This document shows, piece by piece, positions 23,829 to 35,280 of a stretch of DNA of 64,000 nt; within the stretch, counting starts at the first letter, position 1, and each line of letters opens with the position of its first letter. Under the pieces are notes generated by a model. It searched no databases. It saw nothing but the letters and a program-made list of their open reading frames with translations, and was not told the DNA's origin. Source of the stretch: Ilex aquifolium. Its lineage: Eukaryota > Streptophyta > Magnoliopsida > Aquifoliales > Aquifoliaceae. Where the stretch lies: contig OX637392.1 of assembly GCA_951799425.1 (NCBI GenBank), positions 35,995,593-36,059,592 on the forward strand. Reading direction: 5' to 3'. The translations under genes were made by a program, and so were the position numbers.

Positions 23829-26092
23829 TGTAAGCCCCCACATATTGATATTAATATGAGGATATAATTGTGTTGTAATTCTAAGGTAAGAAATGACGTA
23901 AGAATGAATCACATAGATTATAATAGTAGAAATAAATAATTGGGAGACGAATTGATTGGGAAGTTTAAGTTTCGAAGGTGTTTAAACTTGGAGAAGGGTT
24001 ATTAAATAAGTCTCTAAATATTTTTAGGTCAAAATAAGGTTTCCATTGAGTCCGGAAGGTCAAAAAACTTTGGGAGAGGTAATATGAGGTGTATTAGAAG
24101 TTAGAAAGTATTTTGGAGTTAAAACACATTTTAGAGAAAATTTGGGAATTTAGGATTTTGGACATTGCTTAGTATTTTGGCCATAAATTTTTATCCTTAA
24201 GTCCAATTGATCTGAAATTTTTACAGTAGATATTAGACATCTAGGGCTACAAAAGTTTGTTTCATGAAAATTTTCCAATTCGACCTCTAAATAGGTGAAA
24301 ACTGCTCTGGAAGTTGGGACAGAAAGCTGGGACAGAGAGTTGCCAGCGTCCGGACGTCCAAGGCACCGTCCGGACGGTACCATTAATATATACCCAGATC
24401 AGTTCGCGATTTTCCCCAATTCTTGCTTTCTAAATACACCAAAACCGCCTCCTTCACCCCATTTTCCCCATTTCTAACCCTAGAGAGCTTTGGGGGAGGA
24501 AGAAGGAAGGGGATTCTCACCTCAAAGTAGATCAATCCTCAAGGTCTTCACACCAAACTAAGGAAGAGGTAGGGGTTTTCTCTCACTCTCTCACATTGAG
24601 GCTAGGGCTATATATATATATATATATATACATATGTCTCTTTCTCTAAATCTTGGATATGTGTTAGGGAAATCTTTGATTCTTTATATTTTTGCAATCA
24701 ATGCCATGTTTTGAACCATGTGATGGTTTGGTAACCATTTTATCTTTCTTTTTCATCTTCAATCATTGATTTGTAAGGAAAATGGACTTTTCTCTTGGTA
24801 ATTCCTTGGTTTTCACTTTCAAAACTTATAGTTTTATATTGTGCAACAAATGATGTTTATAATGATCTCTTGCATTTTTCTTAGTTGGTTATTGAAAATG
24901 TCGCATGCTATATTTGGGGATTTTTGAGATATGCTTATAAATTGGGTAAATTGGTTTGATGTTGTATCTCTAATGGGTGTGGGATGACCATGGGTGTCCT
25001 TTGACGAGATGTCGTAGAATGGGTTAGTGTTTTGGTAAGACTAATCCATTCGTAGTGGGATTAGTGCTTTGGTAAGACTAAACCATTATCGCTCACGTGC
25101 CGTGTAAGAGGGTTAGTATACTAATGCCTGGGTTGGATTTCGTCACTGCCATTGGTATGGTACACGCCCTTCCTAAAGGTTGGATATCTTTGATAAGATG
25201 GGTGTGTGGGTGTGGGCAAGACGTTACTCAATGTGTCGATTCATGTGGATGCCTTACATCATTGTTGAGATACATGTACATATATTGCCGGAAATGTTCA
25301 AGTGTGAGTTATCGTTCATTGTACCAAATATGATTTCTGCAAGAGTTTTGGGGTAGTATGGGATGCCACAAGAACTTGTGGAAATGGTGTATGGTGGGAT
25401 GGATTATGTTTTGGGAATTGATTCTTATTGGTATCTTGTGTTCATTTATTCTTTTAATTACCGTGGTTCCTTAAACTGGAGATCTATTTAAATGCCCTGT
25501 TTTCCTTCAAAAGTTCTATACTATATTTGTGAAAATGAGACCGACCGAATTTTAAATGTTTTCTAAACCTTGTTTGGGTTTGGGAGAAATTTTCTACAGA
25601 GCTTCGTGCTCACCCCCTACCGCTAACATTTTCAGATTATATACTTGAGGAGGAGTTGGGAGTCGAGGAGCCCGCATATTGGGAGACTCCGATCGACGGG
25701 AGTGTAGATCCCGAGGTGGACATGTAGAGATATAGCTTCTTTTGTACTAGACTAGAGAGTTTATTTGGAGATCATGTAAAGTCTAATATTTTGTTATTCC
25801 GCTGCAAGTGTACTTTAATTCTCTTGGAATGTAAATGTCATTGTTTGGCCTATTCTTTTGGGATGATAGTGTGGATATGATATATGGTGAATGGAAGTTT
25901 ATTTTATGATGGATAAATGGACCCGGTGTGGTCAATTGTAATATAATTGTACAGGTTGTGTTTTGGGTAGAGCTCCCCGTGCAAAGGAGACTCTGCCCGA
26001 ATTTTGTTAAAATATTAATGGTTAATGAATGAAACTTTCGTCGTGATGAATTTACTTAGTGCTCTCATGCGGTGAATGGTTTTTAGAATGTA
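23829..26092 (+). mobile_element. Truncated solo LTR of family A
   Basis: Starts TGTAAGCCCCCACATA and follows the A LTR (33558-35805) to 'ggtgaatggtttttagaatgta', but lacks the last ~40 bp (…ttttggggcgttaca). Host L2 sequence resumes as acaaaatcataac. The host normally reads attatgtacaaaat, so the junction sits in the shared ATGTA: the LTR end, the TSD and ~15 bp of host were lost by a microhomology deletion. The predicted intron is 24569-25635. Confidence 0.85.
24347..24392 (+). promoter_or_regulatory. GTCCGGAC palindromes just upstream of a TATA-like box
   Basis: CGTCCGGACG at 24347-24356 and a 14-bp perfect palindrome ACCGTCCGGACGGT at 24365-24378, followed by TATATA at 24387-24392. They occupy the promoter-proximal part of the LTR, as the CGTTCGAACG set does in the minus-strand A element. 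Confidence 0.55.
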
Positions 26093-27171
26093 CAAAATCA
26101 TAACATATATCAAAACCCCCAAATCATAAGTTTGATCAAATACTCATAACTAAAATCAAACTAGGGTTTGAAACCCACCACAAAAATCATTTTTTTATTT
26201 CCGAGAGAATATGTAATATATATTATGTACAAGATCATAACATACTTCAAAACCCACAAATCATAGGTTTAATCAAATACCCATAACTAAAATCAAACTA
26301 GGGTTTCAAGCCCATAACAGTAAATTCATTTTTATGCATGTAGGTTCACAATCCATGGCATACTCAACACAAAATTAAGGTTTATAACAAGTATTTTGCC
26401 ATCAAACACATAGTAAGCTTTAGTTAAAGAAAATACATGAGATGCATGATGTAAATGCAAGAGAGAGGAAAACCCCACCTAAGAATCAAGAATTCCAAGC
26501 TTAATCTCCTAGATTTTCAAGCCAAGCCCAAACCCTAGAGCCCTTCTTCTATCTTCTTCTCTATTTCTCTCTCTAGTTCTAAGGTGGGTAAAGGAGTTTT
26601 GGGTGAGAGATATGAGAAAAATGAGAGAAATAGGCTGAATTTGGGGTTTTAAACCCAGCAATTCCCGTCAGAAACACTGTTCATGTAAAAAAAATGCATT
26701 TTATTTAAAATTATACTTTTGCCCCCAAACATCTCCAATTTGATCTCTATGACTACCCTAAGGTTTTTCAATGCTCAGGATTCATTTTTAATGTTATTTT
26801 AACCTAAAAACATTTAATTTTATGATTTATCTCAAAATCAAAGTCAATTTACACTAGTAACACTGAAATTACTATTTTACCCATCCGAATCTGTATATGG
26901 GGTAAACGTCTATTCCAAATTGTTGTGACCTCCAAGATTCAATGGTAATTTTATTTTGACCTAAAAAAAATTAATATATTTACTTAGTTACCCTTATCAA
27001 CCTTAAACACCTTCAAAAATTAAATTGACTCAAAAGTCAATATGCTCGTACCTCAAACTTACGCGACTATTCTTTTAACAACGATTCGAAGTTTCTCTCA
27101 TCATTTAAATTATTTTAAAAATACTAGCAAGTTAATATCATTTATATTTATATAACACACGGGATCTCACA

Positions 27172-27176
27172 CTTAT
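27172..27176. other. Right target-site duplication of L2
   Basis: CTTAT, identical to 14411-14415. Confidence 0.85.
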
Positions 27177-27297
27177 AATATTATTATATTTTTGCATACC
27201 AGAAAAAAAATATAACATATATTTGATCATATAATTCAATTTGATAACTACATGTGCATAATAATTTAACATATATAGAACTTTACTTCTTTATATA

Positions 27298-28790
27298 GAC
27301 TAGCAATGCACTACGTGCGTTGCACCTGAATAGTTTTCGTACACAAAAATTAATAAAGTATATTAGATATATGTGTATCTAAATTAAATATCATCTCAAA
27401 TTCTCCAAACTTAATTTTTCATTACTCATATTCTATTATAAGATTATGAAAACTTTGTATATTCCCAAAAAATTTTGTTCTAGCTATAAAAAAAATAGTT
27501 AAAGTTATATTTTTTTTTAGAATTTTATGATTGCTATTGATTTTTTTACTAATGTTTAAAAAATTTAATTTTTTGAAATTCATTTAATTGGGATTCCACT
27601 TGTAATTTCTTGAATAAGATGAAAAGTAATTGTCAATATACTAATCACATTGAAACCTTGTTGTAATTAGAATTTAATTAGGTCAATTGGGATAAAATTT
27701 AATATACTATTCTATAACAGACTCGTTTGATAGACGTATTATGAGGGGACTAAATATTGGATTATACTATTTTTATTTAATCGAGCCTAATACTATATTT
27801 GGTAAGTAAATTTGATACCGTATTAATTTTAAAAACGTATATTTATCATATATTTTTTATATGATAGGCATGTATTATGGAGGTATTTTAATACCACTAA
27901 GAGATGTGGCATTATAATCCAAGTCAAATGTATTATTTTACATATTTACTATTATAACCTCTCAACTAATAAAATCATGATGTCATCAATGTAACAAACA
28001 CTGATAGAGGGTATTTTTGTTAATTCAACACTAATACGATGAAATAATTCTCTAACCAAACAACCGATTGGATTAAATAACTACTATCCAACGTTTATGT
28101 TGTATATTACCAAACACTAGATAAAATTACGTATTATTCTAATACCCTATGTAATCTTGTCTTTTGTCATTCTGTATTATATTAGATTGGATTACTATAT
28201 CTAATCCATCCATTTTTAATACGGAACCAAACGAACCATATTAAAATTCTAAAAAAAAAATCAAATTTTACTTAAAAATACAGACTGCAATATCTATTTT
28301 TACATAAAATCTTAGTATAACTTAAAAAATTTATTGTGACTGAAGAATTGTACTAATGTAATCTAAATTTATTTTAAAAAACTATATATGCTATTATTTT
28401 TTATCTTAGAAATGAAAATGATTAAACTTTCGATAAAAAAGAAAATACACATATATAGGCATAATATTATATTTCCATATGAGATGAGTAATATTACATT
28501 GATGGAATTTTTGAAGGCTTTTGAACACTTTATTGAAAATATAATAATGCATATTTTTGTAAGAGTAAAATAGTCAATCAAAAAGTTTTATAGAAACTGA
28601 TATTTATACATAGAGAATAGATAATTAAAAGAGATGTTATAGATAATTTGGATATTTAAATATATAAGGATATGATGGTAATTTAGATATTTAATTATGA
28701 GAATGATAGAATTGTCTTTGCAATCCTTTATAAGGGTAAAATAGAGATTTAAAAAAATTTCATCTTAAAGTACTTTTAGTAGTCGTACAG
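27298..28790. mobile_element. ~1 kb Helitron-like repeat, copy 2, with a MITE inserted
   Basis: Starts actagcaatgcactacgtgc. It follows copy 1 (13234-14212) apart from the ~518-bp insertion at 27720-28237. Shared blocks include 'attagatatatgtgtatct', 'aaaaagaaaatacacatat' and 'atgagatgagtaatatta'. No protein coding. Confidence 0.45.
27720..28237. mobile_element. MITE with ~21-bp imperfect terminal inverted repeats
   Basis: Left end gactcgtttgatagacgtatta. Right end, reversed, ggttcgtttggttccgtatta. Copy 1 of the surrounding repeat lacks this segment. The GGxTCGTTTGG-type end recalls several plant DNA-transposon MITE groups. The TSD is unclear, so I leave the superfamily open. Confidence 0.6.
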
Positions 28791-29499
28791 ACATAGAAAA
28801 TTGTATGTAAATGTACTACTAATAAACGAGTTCAAAAGTATTTAGAAATCTTTATAAAAGAGTTCAAAATAAGTTGAAAGTCAAATAGGAAGTAAAGAAC
28901 AAAAATTAGATAAAAATATATAAGTAGGTGTAGTTGACTTTATCATAACAATTAGGAATAAAATAAAAAATCAATATGAAATATTGTTTGACTTTTGTTC
29001 TAAAGGTGGGCAAAGTGGCGGTTGGTGAAGTGTTTATTGCTAGGCCATTGTTTGGTTCATTAAGTTGTGTGTATATAGGAAATGTTAGTGTAGTGACAGG
29101 TGTTAGCAAAGTAGAAAGGAAGCCAAATAAAGAAAAAAAGGACAATAAACTAAAGAAATATTAATCCTAGTGTGGTGTACGTGTTGCCAGAGCAAGGGGT
29201 TTGTGTGTGACTAGCCACTAAGACATATTTGTTTAATATGTAAAGACAAGAGAAAGGATAAAACAAAGGAGAATAGCTAAAGAAAAGAAGACAAGGAGAT
29301 AGAAGGACCAGAGAAAGGAAGACAGAAGGGAAGGAGGAAACCGAGGTTTCAGGTATAGATCCAATGGTTAAATTTGCTTCGATTGCTATGAAAAATGAGT
29401 ATATTGCTCATGTTGTCGTGAATTGCAGATTTTTCGGTTCCAATTCAGGAATAGATATGTGAAATAAATACTTAATATTTTGATATGTATGTTTTAATT
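28791..29499. other. No recognised feature
   Basis: AT-rich. A 62-codon plus frame (28976-29164) overlaps a 79-codon minus frame, and neither shows a known motif. Purine-rich tract at 29247-29342. It forms the left flank of the L1 element. Confidence 0.4.
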
Positions 29500-31362
29500 T
29501 GTAAAACCCCGTATTAAAAATTAAATAAGGATATTATTATCTTAAGAGTTCTCCTAATATGAATAAAATGATGGTAGAAATTTAGAATCATTGTTGAAAG
29601 ATTAATCATAAAGTTTGAGTTTCGAACGAATTGACTTTCGGGTCAAACTTAATTTTTGAAAGTGTTTAAGGTTGATAAGGCTAACTAAGTAAATATATTA
29701 ATTTTTTTAGGTCAAAATAACAGTGACACTGAATCCGGGAGGTCCGAAAAACATTGGGATAGATGTTTACCTCATATAGGGATTCAGAGGGGTAAAATAG
29801 TAATTTCGGTGTTTCGGGTGTAAATTTATTTTAGTTTTGAGATAAATCATAAAAATAAATGTTTTTATGTTAAAATAACATTAAAAATGAATCCGAAACA
29901 TCTAAAAACCTTAGGGTAGTCATATGGATCAAATTGGAGATTCTTAGTGGCAAAACCGTAATTTTAGAGAAAACCAAAACAGTCTGTGAACAGTAAAATT
30001 CGGGATTGGGCAGGCTTATAACACCATTCTCTTCCCATTTCTCTTCTATTCTTTTACTCCATTCTCACCCCACACCTCTTGGAACCTTAAAGGAAGATTA
30101 AGGGAGGAAGAAAAGGGAAGAAGGAGGTCACTAGAGCTTGGGTTCTTACTTGAAATTTTGATTCAAGGTAGGGGTTTTCTCTCACTCTTGTTCATTGAGG
30201 CTAAGGCTATATATATGTGTGTGTGTGTGTATATGTATCTTTTGACTTTAAATCCTAGATGTATGTTAGGAAACCTTTGATTCTTGATGTCTATGCAAAT
30301 ATTATCATGTTTTAAACAATGTTATGGTTGGGTTAACTACTACATCTCTTGTTTTTGCTCTCAACCCTAGTTTTTGAGAAATATGGATTTTTCTCTCTAT
30401 ATTCACTCAATCTTGGTTTTGAAAACTCTAGTGCTTGGTGTTGGGAATTAAAATGATATTGTGAATGATCTCTCGTATGTGTTTTCTTAAATTGCTCTAT
30501 CGAAATATCACTTGTGAGAATTGTGGATTTGGGGAAATTGTGATAAATTGGGGATTTGTAGAATTGTTTGTTATTTGAGAAAATTGTTGGTATGGTATTT
30601 CTTGTATAGTGTTTAGATGAACATGAGTGAGATGTTCCTTGTAAGGATGCTCATTCCTTCTCAAGAGGTTCCTTGTAAGGATGCTTGAGAAACAAAACAT
30701 TGAGTTCCTTGTAAGGATGCTCATGCCAAAAAGGACAATATTATATCCGGTGTGGGTTATTGGTTTACTTTTGGAAATTGTATGGCTCATGGTTGGTAAT
30801 TGGTTTCACCTCTCCGTTTAACTTTATTGTTGTTCGTAAACTTGAGATCTGTTTAAAATGTCCAGGTTTTACTTCAAAAATTACATATGCTATTTGTAAA
30901 ATGAGACCGACCGCTTTTCTATGTTTTTCTAAAACCTTGTTCAAGTTTGGGAGGAATGTTGCTACAGAGCCTAGTGCTCACCCCTTACAAATAATATCTT
31001 TTCAGATTTCGGTCTAGGCGAGGAGCTTGGAGCCGAGGAGACGGTTGACTGGGAGACTCCGATAGACGGGAGCGTGGATCCCGAGGTGGACGCCTAGAGC
31101 GACACTTTCTTTTGTTCTAGACTAGGATATTCATTTTGAACCTTGTGAAGTCTAGTTTTCTTCTGTTATTTCCGCTGCGTTACATTAGTTAATTTTTTTT
31201 TTAATGTAAAGGCCAAGATGGGCCTATTCATTTGGGATAATGTTGTAAATTCTATGGATGACTTTATGAAGTCTTATTTATTGATGGATTATTTTAGTGC
31301 TCTCATGATGTAAATGGTTTTAGAATGTAATGTCGTCCAGGGTGGGTATTTGGGGCGTTACA
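29500..31362 (+). repeat. L1 5' LTR (1863 bp)
   Basis: TGTAAAACCCCG… to …TTGGGGCGTTACA. The first ~500 bp match the L2 LTR, while the part from the donor region on matches family A. The predicted intron is 30168-31005 (CAAG|GTAGGGG … GCTCACCCC … TTTTCAG). The 92-nt exon frame is at 31006-31097. Three copies of the gttccttgtaaggatg motif are at 30632-30722. Confidence 0.88.
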
Positions 31363-31367
31363 AAGTT

Positions 31368-31379
31368 TGGTATCAGAGC
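31368..31379 (+). other. L1 primer-binding site
   Basis: TGGTATCAGAGC five bases after the LTR end. tRNA-iMet type. Confidence 0.88.
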
Positions 31380-33337
31380 TTAGGAATTAGGTCTTACATG
31401 AGAGTTATAGGTTGTGGACTATCGCTGGATTATTAGGTTAGGTTAAAGAAACTCTAGACTTGAAGTCATTTGAAGTGATATGTTGATAAGATAAGTGTGA
31501 TGGGTTGTTTAGTTAGGTTATGAATTAATTATTCGTTCAAATTCATGGATTAGCTAGATTAGAAGAATTGAAGAAAATTGTGATGGATATGCTTGTTCAA
31601 TATCATGTCGTTATGAATGATTCTAGAAGAAGGATGGTAATTTGGTTTTGGTTAATGAATAATGCTAGGCATAAATCTTTATGCAAGTGACATTATCTAT
31701 ATTGAAGATAGGTATGAGATAGGATTTGTGACAAAAGATACCCAAACTCGAGTTAGACAAGCATAGAAGAACCAAGCAGTCCGGCAGATTACCTTTCACT
31801 AATTCGATCATAACTCTTTGTAGGAAAGTCCAAATGGTGCACCGTCATTTTTGTTGGAATCCTAACTCGTATATCTTCCCAACCATATAGGCCACATATG
31901 CTAGAAATACCTGAGTCAAATCAGTTTATTCTTTGAAATGGGTCAAAATCTGCGATGTGGTATTCCTGGGATAGCCAAAATGTCGTGCTTTTCTTCTTAG
32001 ACTCTGAAGGACTTATCCTTGCACAAGCTTCCTCTCTATTTAGGCTTTGATTTAGAGACACCCCCATGTTGATTGAATTATTTTGATGGATAACGATATA
32101 AAATTTGATTACGATTTGGTGTCTTGTCAACTCTAAGTATTCTCTTCTAATATTAGTATTGCTTATATTTTTCGAAGTCAAGGAGATGTTTTAACCCAAT
32201 TTGGATGTGTGGAGGTAAGGTTCACTTAGATGTTTTTAAGATTAACTAAGTTTTGAATAATAAAGTTAGAGAAAAATGGAGTATAGCAGCATGGAAGTCT
32301 GCTGAAATTTTTTTTTTTTTTTCTTCTTTTAAACCTCCTCAAGCCCCATATAACTAGGAAGGTAAAGTTCTAATATAACTAGAAAAGTACTAATAAATTC
32401 CTAATCAAATCCTAATAAAATAAAGTCCTAATATAGCTAGGAAAGTCCTAATAAATTAAATCTCCACTGGAATTTCGTGCATCAGATTCCAGCACGTGAA
32501 CAGTGCACTGGCTGCAACTTCCAGCCCGATTTTGACCTTGATGAAGCCAATATCTCTCAAAACTCAAAACATGAAAGTTGTAGAGATCTTTCTTAGAATT
32601 CCATAGCATCTTGAATCATCTCAATCGGAGCTCAGATGAGAGAGTTATGCCCAGATAACGAAAAGATGTCGAAACAGTCCAATTAGCTTCATTTTGCATT
32701 TAACGTCTCCATTTGCATCCTAAATCAAAATAAGAATAATGAGTACATTTAGGCTTCAAATAAGTATAAAAGGCTAAATATTAAAAGAGAAAAAAATATG
32801 ACATTTTGCATTCTCATTAATAGGTGATTGTTTCATAACTACGTACTTGAACTTCCCAATATTAGTTTGAAAATATTACGGAGTATTGATTAAATTTATT
32901 TTGGAAGTATTAATGGTTTATAAGGGTCATAAATAGGATACCCATTGAGAATGATATACTTAGGTAACCTTATTTCGTGGTGGACTTAGCTCACTACACT
33001 TAGACTCTCTAAAATATTAACAATCAAAAATCTTTTAGTTGAGTGTGAGAGTTAACAATTGACTTGTATTAACAAATTTGGATTGGAAATTTGAGGGCGA
33101 GTTATGGAAACAAACTTATAGACATATAAAAATGAAAATCTATGAAGCCTAATTAAGTAGTAGTAGTTACCTTAGACCCTTGATATTATAGGATTAAAGA
33201 TTATAGAGTTTAAAAGCTCGATGTCAGATATAGTAGACAATTATTGAAATAAGAATGATTTCAATGTTTGGTGTTAACTTCTATCGTTATGTGAGATATT
33301 TCAAATGTTACTGGAGTTGTGTTGGGGGGAAATATAG

Positions 33338-33557
33338 AATTCTTTTTCCTGTCTCTTTTAGTACATTATTAAGATATGTTTGATTAGTTATACTTGAGTA
33401 TTGTTGGTATGGATATTGAAGATTCTAACTTGAAAGTTAGTGGTGATAAATTGGAAAGATGTAATTTGAGGAATCAATGATGATACCTATGCAGATTGAC
33501 TTTGACATGGATATAGAAACCTTATGTAATTTTTGGGATAATTGACTATGGTTATCT
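33338..33557 (+). repeat. Left copy of ~215-bp duplication flanking the chromovirus
   Basis: From aattctttttcctgtc to actatggttatct, directly before the 5' LTR. The second copy follows the 3' LTR at 42780-42993. The two differ by several substitutions and a small indel (ttgttggtatggatattg against attatgaatattg). Confidence 0.9.
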
Positions 33558-34238
33558 TGTAACACCCCGCATTTTTTTTATATATGCATATAGATATATA
33601 GTAAATAATTTTTGTAAAAATGGGGATATGTGTAGTGATGTGTGTTTGAATTTGGTAGATTGGAAAAATAGAGATTTAAAATATTAGTGAAAATAATAGT
33701 TGAAATTTAGTTTTAATAAGTGAAAATATGAAATTTTAGGTCCTAGAACTTGTATTAAATAGGTTTGGTGTAAAAATATGTGTTGGAGAGGTTTGGGATG
33801 GATTTGGTTGGCTTAGGAATGAATTGGAAATGGAAAAAGGGATAAAACAGTGAACAGTGTACGTGAACAGTGCACTGGCTGCAACTTCAAGCCCAATTTA
33901 GACCTTGATGCAGTCAATATCTTTCAAAACTCAAAACATGAAAGTTGTAGCGCTCTTTCTTAGCATTCCATAGCATCTTGAATCATCTCAATCGGAGCTC
34001 GGATGAGAGAGTTATGCCCCGATAACAAAGTGATATCGAAACAGCCCAGGAACAGTTAAAAAAAAAAAAAAACGGGACTGCTGTGTTTAAAAACACAGAT
34101 TTCAGCCCTTTACTATCATTTCTCTCATTCCACTCTCAACCCACTTCTCTTAGGACTCTAGAGGAAGATCAAGAAGGGAGAAAAGGGAAGGAGGAGATCA
34201 CAAGAACTTGGGTTCTAAGTTTAAAGTCTTGATTTAAG

Positions 34239-35280
34239 GTAGGGGATTTTCTCTCAATCTCTCACATTGAGGCTAGGTGTATATATATATGTTTCTTCAC
34301 TCTCCTTCTCATATATATAATATGAAATATATGATTCTTGTTCTATTTGTAATAAATGCCATGTTTTGAACAATATGAAGGGTGGGTAACTACCAAAGTT
34401 CTATTTTTTTTTTATCTTCAAAACCCTAGTTTTCAAGAAAAGGGGATTTTATCCTAATTTCTTCTTTGTCTTTGATTCCAAAACTTTGGTGTTGAATATT
34501 GTATAACAAAATGATATAGATTACCATCTCTTGCATATTTTCTTGGATTATTCGATTATATGACAAATGTGAAAAATTGGGGATTTTTACTATATTTGGG
34601 AAATTGTTGTGAATTGTGAATATTCTTGGTTTCCTCATTGTATGGTTGTTGTGATGGACTTGGATTACCTTCGAGAGATGCCGTAGAGTGTTAGATGTTA
34701 GTCTATCCCAGTGGGGGTGAGATGGTTGTCTAATGCTCGTAGTGGATCGTTGTTGTAACCGCGATCACTATTGTTCACATATATAACGAGGAAAAGGGTT
34801 AGTATACTAGACACCTTGGGAGGATTTCGTCAATGCCGTAGGAGACGGTACACACCCTTCCTAAAGAGATTTGTGATTGTTGGTTGAAATTGGTGGACTA
34901 GGTATGATCGTTGGGTAGATTCACGGGAAGCAATCAACATACATGGTACGGGGATGAATCAAAAATACATGGAATCAGGAGTTGGGTCGTTCTTGCCGAT
35001 GCATTGGTATGAGACAATGCATGGGGAGAAGTCCTTCTTAAATAGCTTAAATTGAAATTTTGTTTATCGATGCTAAACTCACTTTATTCTTTTAATTGAT
35101 TATTGCTACTGTTTAACCTTGAGATCTCTTTTAAAATGTCACTGTTTTCATTCCAAATCTATATATATATGTTAGTTGTGAAATGAGACCGACCGTTTTC
35201 TATGTTTTCCAAACCTTGTTTGAGTTGAGAGAATTTTGCTACAGAGCTTCGTGCTCACCCCTTACAAATAACATTTTCAG
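34239..35280 (+). other. Predicted intron within the family A LTR
   Basis: Donor TTTAAG|GTAGGGGATTTT, branch-like GTGCTCACCCC 25-35 nt before the acceptor, acceptor AACATTTTCAG|ATTTC. Length 1042 nt; the 3' LTR copy gives 1041 nt (41214-42254). It includes the many ATG triplets that would otherwise sit in the gag leader. Confidence 0.5.

Larger units (their letters stand above)
14416..27171 (-). mobile_element. Complete non-coding LTR element L2 (LARD-like), with two nested LTRs
   Basis: On the minus strand: 5' LTR (27171-22601), three spacer bases, a tRNA-iMet PBS (22597-22587), a 3.27 kb interior, hairpin plus polypurine tract (19364-19327), and 3' LTR (19326-14416). The LTRs start TGTGAGATCCC and end GGGGCGTGACA. 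Perfect 5-bp TSDs (CTTAT) flank it. The interior has no gag or pol, but all cis signals for transcription, priming and integration are present. It is therefore a non-autonomous element that must have used another element's proteins, most plausibly those of the Tekay-type family A also found here. Confidence 0.85.
22601..27171 (-). repeat. L2 5' LTR, interrupted by an A-type LTR
   Basis: Pairs with 14416-19326. It ends in GGGGCGTGACA next to the PBS and starts TGTGAGATCCC next to the CTTAT duplication. A truncated family-A LTR lies within (23829-26092). Confidence 0.88.
31363..33557 (+). mobile_element. L1 interior, part 1
   Basis: Matches 829-2203. At 32272-32820 it carries ~550 bp not in the other copy. 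That block begins near a T-run (about 32308-32325), and its 32495-32690 part is clearly related to the family-A LTR segment 33850-34050 ('aacatgaaagttgtag', 'catcttgaatcatctcaatc', 'gatgagagagttatgcc'). The remainder is non-coding. Confidence 0.7.

Noticed and set aside
30760..31017. 85-codon frame (and 121-codon version at 48418-48783)
   Set aside because: Lies in the L1 LTR across the predicted intron acceptor. Conserved only because both LTRs derive from one sequence, and the frame differs from the 92-nt exon frame.
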